A stretch of DNA of 47,564 nt from Candidatus Palauibacter australiensis (GTDB lineage Bacteria > Gemmatimonadota > Gemmatimonadetes > Palauibacterales > Palauibacteraceae). Location: contig JAPPBA010000068.1 of assembly GCA_026705295.1 (NCBI GenBank), positions 1 through 47,564 of the forward strand. The letters are read 5' to 3'. The translations under genes were made by a program, and so were the position numbers. The notes beneath the pieces are model-generated. The model had not been told where the DNA came from and searched no databases. It was given only the letters and a program-made list of their open reading frames with translations. Positions 40,955-47,564 of this stretch are shown piece by piece (positions within the stretch are counted from its first letter, which is position 1; each line of letters begins with the position of its first letter).

Positions 40955-42781
40955 ATGGCCATCCGATACGACTCTCTCCTCGCCCGGGCCCTCGCCCGCG
41001 AGATCCTCGACCGCTGGCGGGGCGTCCGTATCGCCGGCCTCCGCATGGCATCCGGACGGCGCGCCGTGGAACTCGCCTTCGAGGACGGGTCGCGGCTCGT
41101 CGCGATGCTGCACCCGCTGCACGGGTACGTCCTTGAACTGGGCGCCGATGCGCCGGCCTCGGGCGTGGAGGGAAAGGCGCTGCGGGTCGGACGCCTGTCG
41201 CTCGTGGACGCGCGGGCGCCGGCGGATGAACGCGCCCTGCTCCTGACGTTCGGCGACCGGGCGGGGCGACCGTGGGAGCAGCTCGCGATCGAACTCCCGA
41301 CCCGCGGCCGGAACGCCCTGCACTGCCGGCGAGAGGAGGAGTCCGGCGCGGAGCCCGGTCCGGCGGAGTCAGGTACCGGGGGGCCCGGCACCGAGGGGCC
41401 CGGGGGCGACCCCCGATCGGCGTGGCGCATCGAAGCGGCCCTCCTGGCGCGGGATGCGGGCGACCGCTCGCTGCGTCGCGGGGCGCCGTACGTGCCGCCT
41501 TCGTCCGCGCGGCGAGCGGTGGCCGCTCCGCCATCGGAGGCGGAATGGGCCGCCGTGCTGGCGGGAGACGAGGCCGACCGCCGGCGGGCCGTGCTGCGGA
41601 CGTGGGCGTGGACGAGCGCGCTCAACGTCGACTGGATCCTGGCCGGGTCCGATACGGCGGAGACGTACGCGCGATACCGGGCGCTCCACGCGCTCGCGGC
41701 GGCGCTTGAGCGCGGCCCGGCCGGGTCCGATGCGCCGGGCGCGCCGCCCCGACCGGCCTTCGTGCTCGACCGCCCGTGGGGCCCCCAGCCCTATCCGCAC
41801 CCCGCCCAGGCCGGCAGCGGGTCCGCCGCCGGACTGCTGACCGCGGCCGCGCAACTGCTCGCCCCCGGCGGCGGCCCCGCCCCCGCCCTCCAGACCCTCC
41901 CGGCGGCGGCCGACGACGACGACGGGGACGAAGCCGCGCAGATCCGGAAGCGCCTCCGGGCGCGCCGGAAGCGGCACCTGCGCCGGGCCGCCGCGCTCGA
42001 GCGGCAACTGGCCGCGGCCGGTCCGCCGGACGAGCCCCGCCTCCTCGGCCAGATCCTCCTCGCCCGCAAGGACGAGGTGCCGAAGGGCGCCTCCGCCGTG
42101 ACGCTGCCGGGCTTCGACGGCGCGCCGCGCGAGATCGCGCTCAACCCCGCGCGCGATGCGGTCGCCAACGCGGAGGCCTTCTTCGACGAGGCCGGGCGCC
42201 GGGAGCGCGCGCGGGAGCGCCTGCCCGAGGCGATCGCGGCGGCCCGGGAGCGCGCGGCCAAGTTCGACGCTCACCTCGAGCGGCTCGCCGAGTCGGGTCC
42301 GTCGGACGCCCTGTGGACCGCGGCCGGCGGGAGACCGATCCGCACCGGCGCGGGCGGGAGACGGGCGGAAGGCCCGGATCTCCGGGTGCCCTACACGCGG
42401 CTCCGGTCCTCGGGCGGGCTGGAGATCCGGGTCGGGCGCGGCGCCCGCGACAACGACGACCTCACCTTCCGCCACTCCGCGCCGGACGACATCTGGCTGC
42501 ACGCCTCCCAGGCCGCGGGCGCGCACGTGATTCTGCGCTGGGGGCGAAGGGACGAGAATCCACCGCGGCGCGACCTGCTCGAAGCCGCGACCGTGGCGGC
42601 GGTCCACAGCGGGGCGCGCCACAACCGCACGGCCCCGGTCGTCTGGACCCGCCGTAAGTACGTGCGCAAGCCGCGGAAGTCTCCTCCCGGCACGGTGACC
42701 CCGGACCGCGTCCAAACGATCTTCGTCGAACCCGATTCGGACCTCGTGAAGGCAATGGTCCGGCGCATGGAGGAAGCATGA
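40955..42781 (+). CDS. NFACT family protein (RqcH-like)
   Basis: A 608-residue protein with a diverged NFACT-N domain (about 1-200: YDSLLARALAREILDRWRGVRIAG, AMLHPLHGYVL), a coiled-coil segment (about 330-460, KRLRARRKRHLRRAAALERQLAA) and a clear NFACT-R domain (RDNDDLTFRHSAPDDIWLHASQAAGAHVIL, GARHNRTAPVVWTRRKYVRKPRKSPPGTV). NFACT/RqcH proteins bind stalled 50S subunits and add C-terminal tails for degradation. The alanine- and proline-rich spacer (about 260-310) is poorly conserved. It overlaps the next gene as ATGA. Confidence 0.85.
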   Translation: MAIRYDSLLARALAREILDRWRGVRIAGLRMASGRRAVELAFEDGSRLVAMLHPLHGYVLELGADAPASGVEGKALRVGRLSLVDARAPADERALLLTFGDRAGRPWEQLAIELPTRGRNALHCRREEESGAEPGPAESGTGGPGTEGPGGDPRSAWRIEAALLARDAGDRSLRRGAPYVPPSSARRAVAAPPSEAEWAAVLAGDEADRRRAVLRTWAWTSALNVDWILAGSDTAETYARYRALHALAAALERGPAGSDAPGAPPRPAFVLDRPWGPQPYPHPAQAGSGSAAGLLTAAAQLLAPGGGPAPALQTLPAAADDDDGDEAAQIRKRLRARRKRHLRRAAALERQLAAAGPPDEPRLLGQILLARKDEVPKGASAVTLPGFDGAPREIALNPARDAVANAEAFFDEAGRRERARERLPEAIAAARERAAKFDAHLERLAESGPSDALWTAAGGRPIRTGAGGRRAEGPDLRVPYTRLRSSGGLEIRVGRGARDNDDLTFRHSAPDDIWLHASQAAGAHVILRWGRRDENPPRRDLLEAATVAAVHSGARHNRTAPVVWTRRKYVRKPRKSPPGTVTPDRVQTIFVEPDSDLVKAMVRRMEEA

Positions 42782-43773
42782 ACGCGCCGCCCGCCGACGT
42801 TCCCGCGGGAACGTCCCGCGGCGAGGACGCGAAGCTCGACCGCGCCCGCGGCTGCCTCATCGGCCTGATCGCCGGCGATTCGCTCGGCAGCCTCGTCGAG
42901 TTCCAGTCGCCCGAGGACATCCGCCTCCGCTATCCCGACGGGGTCCGCGACCTCGAGGATGGGGGCACGTTCGACACGCTCGCGGGACAGCCGACGGACG
43001 ACTCCGAGATGGCGCTGGCGCTGGCCCGCACATTGATCGCGCGCGGCGCGTACGACCCGGAGGCGGCGAACGGCGCCTACCGGGAGTGGCTCGACTCGGA
43101 CCCGTTCGACTGCGGCCTAACGATCCGCGCCGGCCTGCTCGGAAACCCGCGCCGCGAGAGCCAGGCCAACGGGGCGCTAATGCGCATCGGTCCGCTGGGC
43201 ATCTTCGGCTGCCGCCATCCACTCGACGCGGTCGCGCGCTGGGCGCGGGAAGACGCCCGCCTCACGCACCCGCACCGCGTCTGTCTCGACGCGAACGCGC
43301 TGTTCGCGATGGCGCTCGCGCACGCCATCGACCGCGGCCCGACGCCACGCGCGTTGTACGATCGGATCGCCGCGTGGGCGAACGAGGAGGGGATCTGCCC
43401 GGACGTGCGGGCGTGTGTCGAGGCAGCCGCCGCCGGGCCGCCTGACGACTACATGACGCACATGGGCTGGGTCCTGATCGCGCTCCGCAACGCGCTGTGG
43501 CAGCTGCGGCACGCGCCGTCGCTCGAGGAGGGCGTGATCGACAGCGTGATGAGGGGCGGCGACACCGACACGAACGCCGCGATCTGCGGGGCGCTCCTGG
43601 GCGCGGTCCACGGGCTGGAGGCCGTGCCCGCGCGCTGGACCGGGCCGATCCTCCGCTGCCGCCCCGAAGCGGACCGACCCGGCGTCCGGCGCCCTCGCCC
43701 GAAGCCCTACTGGCCGACCGACGCCCTCAACCTCGCCGCTCAGCTCCTGCGTCCGGAACCCCCCGCGAGCTGA
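42778..43773 (+). CDS. ADP-ribosylglycohydrolase family protein
   Basis: A 331-residue DraG-like protein. DRARGCLIGLIAGDSLGSLVEF begins the domain at about residue 21, followed by GQPTDDSEMALALARTL and VMRGGDTDTNAAICGALLGAVHG, the two acidic magnesium-binding motifs. It should remove ADP-ribose from proteins or small molecules. It is coupled to the NFACT gene by ATGA. Residues 7-13 are encoded by the dispersed palindrome (DVPAGTS), so the leader before the domain looks like an insertion. Confidence 0.88.
   Translation: MNAPPADVPAGTSRGEDAKLDRARGCLIGLIAGDSLGSLVEFQSPEDIRLRYPDGVRDLEDGGTFDTLAGQPTDDSEMALALARTLIARGAYDPEAANGAYREWLDSDPFDCGLTIRAGLLGNPRRESQANGALMRIGPLGIFGCRHPLDAVARWAREDARLTHPHRVCLDANALFAMALAHAIDRGPTPRALYDRIAAWANEEGICPDVRACVEAAAAGPPDDYMTHMGWVLIALRNALWQLRHAPSLEEGVIDSVMRGGDTDTNAAICGALLGAVHGLEAVPARWTGPILRCRPEADRPGVRRPRPKPYWPTDALNLAAQLLRPEPPAS
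42796..42815. repeat. dispersed palindrome, copy 3
   Basis: GACGTTCCCGCGGGAACGTC, 20-bp perfect, encodes residues 7-13 of the ADP-ribosylglycohydrolase, 18 bases after its ATG. It is the only copy inside a coding frame and is identical to copy 1 over 20 bp. Confidence 0.9.
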
Positions 43774-43802
43774 ACGAGCCGCCGCGCGGGCCGGTCGTCG
43801 CG

Positions 43803-46109
43803 TCAGAGGCCGATGGAGCCTTCGAGACTGGATCGGGGGACTTCGAAGGCGTTGACGAGGGGGAGAGCCTGGGGACGGATTTCGGCGCAGAGCGCGGTCA
43901 CGGTGCGGCGGATGGCCTTGCTCTTGGGCGGATCCAGATAGCCCTGCTCCAGGAACCACGCCGCCTCGCGCTCGATCGTGGCGAGCGCGTAGAGGCAGCG
44001 CAGGCGCTCGAGCCACTCGGCGACGCCGGAACTCGGCGTCCGCCCCTCGGCCGCGGTCATCGAGCGCAGGACCTCGCACTCGACGTGGGCCCGTGCGGCC
44101 GTGAGCGCGTGATGCTGGCAGTCCGTGAGGGCATCGAACGAGGTCATCCTGCGCGCGACCCGGTGCCGGACCCTCCGGGCCAGGGAAAGAACGAGATCCG
44201 AGCGGCGGGCATCGAGAACCGCGTCGTGGAACCCGGGGTCACGCAGGTGGGCTTCGCTCGTCTTCCGTGAGATGATCCAGTTGCGCTCGGCGATCGCGCG
44301 CCGCGCGCGGCCGGCGGCGAAGCGCGCGATGCCGAGCGCGCCGAGATCGCCGAACTGCTGGCGGAAGCCCGTGAGGAGATCCTTCGCCACGAGCTGCATG
44401 AGGACGGTGTTGTCACCCTCGAAGGTCGTGAACACGTCGCTGTCCGCCTTGAGCGCCGCGAAGCGGTTGTGCGCGAGGTAGCCGCGCCCCCCGCACGACT
44501 CCCGGCAGGTCTGGATGGTGTCCGTCGCGTGCCACGAGGCGCAGGCCTTGAGGCCGGCCGCGGTAGCCTCGAGGCGTCGCCGGCGCGCCGGATCCCCGAC
44601 CTCCGATTCGCCGGAGTCCCCCGGTTCCCCTTCCGCAGTCACCGCGGCCACGTACTCCGCCTGCAGATCGTGGAGGGCGAAATTGAGCGCGTACGTCGTG
44701 GCGAGGCGCGGGAGCAGTCGCCGCTGGTGGGCGGGATAGTCGAGCAGAATGCGCTCGGCCTCGCCCGGCGGACCGAACTGCCGGCGCCGCGCCCCATACC
44801 GGACCGCGATCGTGAGGGCGACCTTCGTCGCGCTGAGCGCCGCGCTCGCGACGGCCACGCGGCCGCTCACGAGCGTGCCGAGCATGGTGAAGAAACGCCG
44901 GGCCGGGCTCGCGATCGGACTCCGATAGGCCCCCTGATCGTCGATGGAGGCGAAGCGGTCGAGGAGGTTTCCCCGCGGCACGCGCACGCGATCGAAGTGG
45001 AGGCGTCCGTTGTCCACGCCGTTCAGGCCGAGCTTCTCGCCGCAGTCCTCGATCGTCACGCCGGGCAGCGGCCCTCCGTCCTCGCCGCGGATGGGGACGA
45101 GGATCGCGTGCACGCCGCGCCCTTCCCCTTCGACCTCGAGTTGCGCGAACACGGTGGCGAGGCGGCCGTCCCGCGCGGCGTTCCCGATGTAGTCCTTGCG
45201 CGCTCCCGGAACGGGAGTGTGGACCACGATCTCCCGCGTCCCGTCGTCGTACACAGCCGTCGTCTGAATGTCCTGGACGTTGGACCCGTGCAGCGTCTCG
45301 CTCATCGCGAAACACCCCGGGAGCGCCAGCGTGCCCGCGTCCCTCAGGTACTTCTCGTGGTGTCGCCGCGACCCGAGCTGGTGGATGCTGCCGCCGAAGA
45401 GCCCGAACTGGACGCCGAACTTCGTGAGCAGGCTGAGGTCGAAGAAGGCGAGCGTCTCGAAGGTGGCGATGAAGGCCGCGGGGTCTTCCCCACCCCCGAA
45501 CTCCGCGGGGTAGCTGAGGGCCCCGAGTCCCTCGTCGGCAAGCGCGCGGCACCACTCCGAGACCCGCGCGCGGTAGTCGGCCGTCGAGAGGCCGGTCGTT
45601 GGCTTGAACCGGCCGTCCGACAGCACCGCACACACGCGTTTCCGGGTCTCCGGCGCGGGGCCGGCGAGGAAGCGCGCCATCGCGCCGGCGTCGAAGCGGG
45701 GCCGGACGTCGGGAAGCGGCGCGATCGGTCGCGCCGGGTCGAAGAGCGTCGCCACGGCGTCTGGACCGCCCAGGCACAGCGCCTCCTCGATGCGGAGGAT
45801 GGCCGCGCGTTCCTCCCGCGTGGGGTGCTCGCCGTCGGCCTCGGCGATCGCGATGCCGAGTTCGGTGAGGGATCGCCTGCGCTCGGGCGAGACCTCCGCC
45901 GCCCGCCGCCGCACTTCATCGAGGAGGTGGAGGAGCCGCTCCGCCGAGGGGGGCGCGCCGGGGTCGAGCCACGCGGCGAGGGCTCCCTCGGGAAGCCCCG
46001 CCTCGCGCAGGTGCCCGCGCAGCATGGCGAGCTCTTCGGCCGCGAGTTCCCCGTCGGCCCACGCGACGTACAGGAGAGGATGGAAGGCGAGCGACTCCGG
46101 CCCGGCCAT
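43803..46109 (-). CDS. TerB-like/acyl-CoA oxidase fusion, 768 aa
   Basis: Residues about 8-115 are helical with FHPLLYVAWADGELAAEELAMLRGHL and ELGIAIAEADGEHPTREERAAILRIEEAL, like TerB-type helical domains with paired acidic ADGE motifs. The rest (about 140-760) is an acyl-CoA oxidase/dehydrogenase: ALSYPAEFGGGED, LPGCFAMSETLHGSN, IEDCGEKLGLNGVDNG, RRRQFG, HATDTIQTCRESCGGRGYLAHNRF and TFEGDNTVLMQLVAKDLL. The FAD-dependent core should oxidise acyl-CoA at alpha-beta; oxygen use is inferred from the oxidase-like C-terminal half. It starts 6 bases after the CDGSH gene. Confidence 0.88.
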   Translation of the reverse strand: MAGPESLAFHPLLYVAWADGELAAEELAMLRGHLREAGLPEGALAAWLDPGAPPSAERLLHLLDEVRRRAAEVSPERRRSLTELGIAIAEADGEHPTREERAAILRIEEALCLGGPDAVATLFDPARPIAPLPDVRPRFDAGAMARFLAGPAPETRKRVCAVLSDGRFKPTTGLSTADYRARVSEWCRALADEGLGALSYPAEFGGGEDPAAFIATFETLAFFDLSLLTKFGVQFGLFGGSIHQLGSRRHHEKYLRDAGTLALPGCFAMSETLHGSNVQDIQTTAVYDDGTREIVVHTPVPGARKDYIGNAARDGRLATVFAQLEVEGEGRGVHAILVPIRGEDGGPLPGVTIEDCGEKLGLNGVDNGRLHFDRVRVPRGNLLDRFASIDDQGAYRSPIASPARRFFTMLGTLVSGRVAVASAALSATKVALTIAVRYGARRRQFGPPGEAERILLDYPAHQRRLLPRLATTYALNFALHDLQAEYVAAVTAEGEPGDSGESEVGDPARRRRLEATAAGLKACASWHATDTIQTCRESCGGRGYLAHNRFAALKADSDVFTTFEGDNTVLMQLVAKDLLTGFRQQFGDLGALGIARFAAGRARRAIAERNWIISRKTSEAHLRDPGFHDAVLDARRSDLVLSLARRVRHRVARRMTSFDALTDCQHHALTAARAHVECEVLRSMTAAEGRTPSSGVAEWLERLRCLYALATIEREAAWFLEQGYLDPPKSKAIRRTVTALCAEIRPQALPLVNAFEVPRSSLEGSIGL

Positions 46110-46115
46110 GGGGTG

Positions 46116-46583
46116 CTACAGCCCCTCAGCCTCGAACGCGATCTCCTTGTGGGCCCCGTCGCAGAACGGCTTGTTGTTCGACGCGCCGCAGCGGCAGAGC
46201 CACGGCTGCAGGAAGCGGGCGGACCCCTCGTGCCCTTCTCCGCTGATCTCCACGACACCGTCGAAGTGCAACGGACCGTTCGCGTGCGCCGTGACGACCG
46301 CTTCCCCGACCTCCTCCCCGGACGCTGCCTCCGACCCCGATTCCGACTCCGGCCCCGGCTCCGACGTCGCGCGGCTCGTGTCGATCGTCCCGGAGGCCCG
46401 GAACTCGATGTCGCGGTGCGCCCCGTCGCAGAACGGCTTGTTCGCCGACTCCCCGCAGCGGCACAGGGCGGCCTTCGGCTTGGCGATACCGTCTTCCGCC
46501 CCCGCCGTGCGTACGCGGAGGGGACTCCGAACGAGCAGCGGGCCGTCGCCGCCGCAGTGAACGATGCATCCGTTTTCCGTCAT
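46116..46583 (-). CDS. twin CDGSH iron-sulfur protein, 155 aa
   Basis: Two CDGSH motifs are present: CRCGESANKPFCDGAH (C41, C43, C52, H56) and CRCGASNNKPFCDGAH (C130, C132, C141, H145). Each binds a 2Fe-2S cluster with three cysteines and one histidine. An acidic, serine-rich linker separates them. The protein is probably electron-transferring or redox-sensing and lies directly before the acyl-CoA oxidase. GGAG precedes the ATG. Confidence 0.92.
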   Translation of the reverse strand: MTENGCIVHCGGDGPLLVRSPLRVRTAGAEDGIAKPKAALCRCGESANKPFCDGAHRDIEFRASGTIDTSRATSEPGPESESGSEAASGEEVGEAVVTAHANGPLHFDGVVEISGEGHEGSARFLQPWLCRCGASNNKPFCDGAHKEIAFEAEGL

Positions 46584-46611
46584 CCGATCTCCGTTGCAGT
46601 TGGGTCCGCCG

Positions 46612-47564
46612 TCAGGGGACGAGTTCGGTTCGCCTCGGTTTGAGGAGGAAGACGCCTTCGAGCATGCTCGTCACGAGCACGGTCCCGCTCTCGAAGTAGG
46701 GGAAGGCGGTCCACGCCCCGTTGAAACCGGGAGGATCGGCTCCGTACGGCGTGGTGTCGAAGTGCCCGACCTCCCGCAGGTTCTCGGGGTCGCTGATGTC
46801 GATGACGCGGAACCCGGCCTGGTAGTTGGCCTGGTACATCCGGTCACCCTTCACGTAGAGATTGTGGTCCGTCGCGTTGTTGGGTCCGTAGTAGTCCGCG
46901 ATCACGACGGGATCATCGAGATCGGTCACGTCCCACACGATCGTCTTCGTCCGGTCCGTCGTGCCGACGAGTTCGTCGAGTTCGTCGTCCAGGAAGAAGT
47001 AGCGCCGGTCGTCGCTCAGCCACCCCTGGTGAATGTACGCGACGCCGGGGTACGCGGCGGCCGAGATCGGGCGCGGGTTCGACTTGTCCGTGACGTCGAC
47101 GATCCGGAGCGCCGTCTCGTTCGACGCGAAGCACAGTTCCCGGCCCCGGTAGTCCGTGTCGGGCCCGTCGTACACGAGGCACTGCGCGTCGTGCGTCCGC
47201 CCCTGGAAGATGAGCCCCTCGGTGTCCGTGTAGCAGCCGGCGAACTCGGGCGCGAGCGGCTGGCGGATATCGATCATCACGAGGCCGCCGCCGCAGGTGT
47301 GCCCGTCTCCGCTCGTGGAGACGGTAAAGGCGGTGCCCGCGCCGGTGTCGATGATGAGGTTGTGGGCGCTCCCGATCCCGTCCCAGCGGAGGTCGGGCGC
47401 GAACTCAACCGGGGGACTCGGCACGTCGCGCAGGCGGGTGAGGTCGAAGACGACGAGACCGTGCGCGCCGGCCCCGTCCCCGGTGAAGAAGAGGTGGTCG
47501 GCGTAGACCTTGAGGTCGCGGGCACCGCTGCGGTTCGCGGGGATCACGCCGAGATACACCGGGT
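46612..47564 (-). CDS. choice-of-anchor B family protein, 5' end outside window
   Basis: The frame runs past the window edge, so the start and any signal are missing. Over 317 residues it shows LVIVD-type repeats: VFDLTRLRDVPSP, NLIIDTGAGTAFT, VSTSGDGHTCGGGLVMIDIRQP, IVDVTDKSNP, DVTDLDDPVVIADYYG, RVIDISDPENLREVGHFD. This is the choice-of-anchor B (TIGR04312-type) family, exported propeller-like proteins of unknown function. It is upstream of the CDGSH and oxidase genes on the same strand. Confidence 0.85.
   Translation of the reverse strand, partial: PVYLGVIPANRSGARDLKVYADHLFFTGDGAGAHGLVVFDLTRLRDVPSPPVEFAPDLRWDGIGSAHNLIIDTGAGTAFTVSTSGDGHTCGGGLVMIDIRQPLAPEFAGCYTDTEGLIFQGRTHDAQCLVYDGPDTDYRGRELCFASNETALRIVDVTDKSNPRPISAAAYPGVAYIHQGWLSDDRRYFFLDDELDELVGTTDRTKTIVWDVTDLDDPVVIADYYGPNNATDHNLYVKGDRMYQANYQAGFRVIDISDPENLREVGHFDTTPYGADPPGFNGAWTAFPYFESGTVLVTSMLEGVFLLKPRRTELVP

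Noticed and set aside
44469-46643. A 724-codon open frame antisense to the acyl-CoA oxidase gene
   Set aside because: Arginine-, glutamate- and glycine-rich GC-type shadow with no motifs; the minus strand is clearly coding.

Overview
The window is about 47.6 kb of very GC-rich bacterial chromosome with dense coding, many GTG and TTG starts, short overlaps between genes, many lipoproteins with clear lipoboxes, and several small outer-membrane beta-barrels. Signal peptidase II lipoproteins together with beta-barrels indicate a diderm. The combination of an amidohydrolase fused to a TolB-type propeller, secreted gamma-glutamyltransferase, an MlrC-type M81 protein, a choice-of-anchor B (LVIVD) protein and an aspS-phoH-pgpH-ybeY operon fits a marine or host-associated Gemmatimonadota-like lineage. 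That placement is inference from gene content. No rRNA, tRNA, CRISPR array or insertion sequence was seen.

Region 1 (about 0 to 14.3 kb) is accessory in character. It has small membrane proteins, a DUF429 protein, and a run of decayed toxin-antitoxin material: DUF433/DUF5615 intact, hicB with only a stub of hicA, and a twice-deleted copy of a neighbouring membrane-protein gene. Next come the M81 lipoprotein, a thioredoxin-like protein, a DUF5671/pilin-like pair divergent from a TetR regulator with twin operators, lipoproteins, an ArsR-SRPBCC pair whose start codon lies inside a perfect palindrome, a beta-propeller lipoprotein coupled to a beta-barrel, and a methyltransferase. A second DUF433 copy follows; its DUF5615 partner has been reduced in frame to 23 codons.

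Region 2 (14.3 to 27.4 kb) holds a zinc-ribbon membrane protein, a second beta-barrel with a lipoprotein, a benzoate-CoA ligase-type enzyme with a FadR/GntR-like operator upstream, a P-loop kinase-like protein, gamma-glutamyltransferase, a DUF5674 pair, the 1050-residue propeller-amidohydrolase, a third beta-barrel and a TM2 protein.

Region 3 (27.4 to 38.3 kb) is core metabolism. A stand-alone acyl-CoA mutase large subunit carries isobutyryl-CoA-mutase-type rather than methylmalonyl-CoA-mutase-type specificity residues. Near it lie the MeaB chaperone and the aspS-phoH-pgpH-ybeY-mgtE-meaB series, whose first three junctions are all TTGA overlaps.

Region 4 (38.4 kb to the end) has rlmN, a 20-bp tandem repeat, LytR_C and YqeK genes, an NFACT (RqcH-like) protein coupled to an ADP-ribosylglycohydrolase, and a minus-strand cluster with a TerB-like/acyl-CoA oxidase fusion, a twin CDGSH iron-sulfur protein and a choice-of-anchor B protein cut by the window end.

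The most unusual feature is an 18-bp perfect palindrome (ACGTTCCCGCGGGAACGT) found three times, each at the 5' end of a gene. The gutted toxin-antitoxin pair, the mutase residue swap and the three beta-barrels with a cysteine-bounded variable loop also merit a second look.
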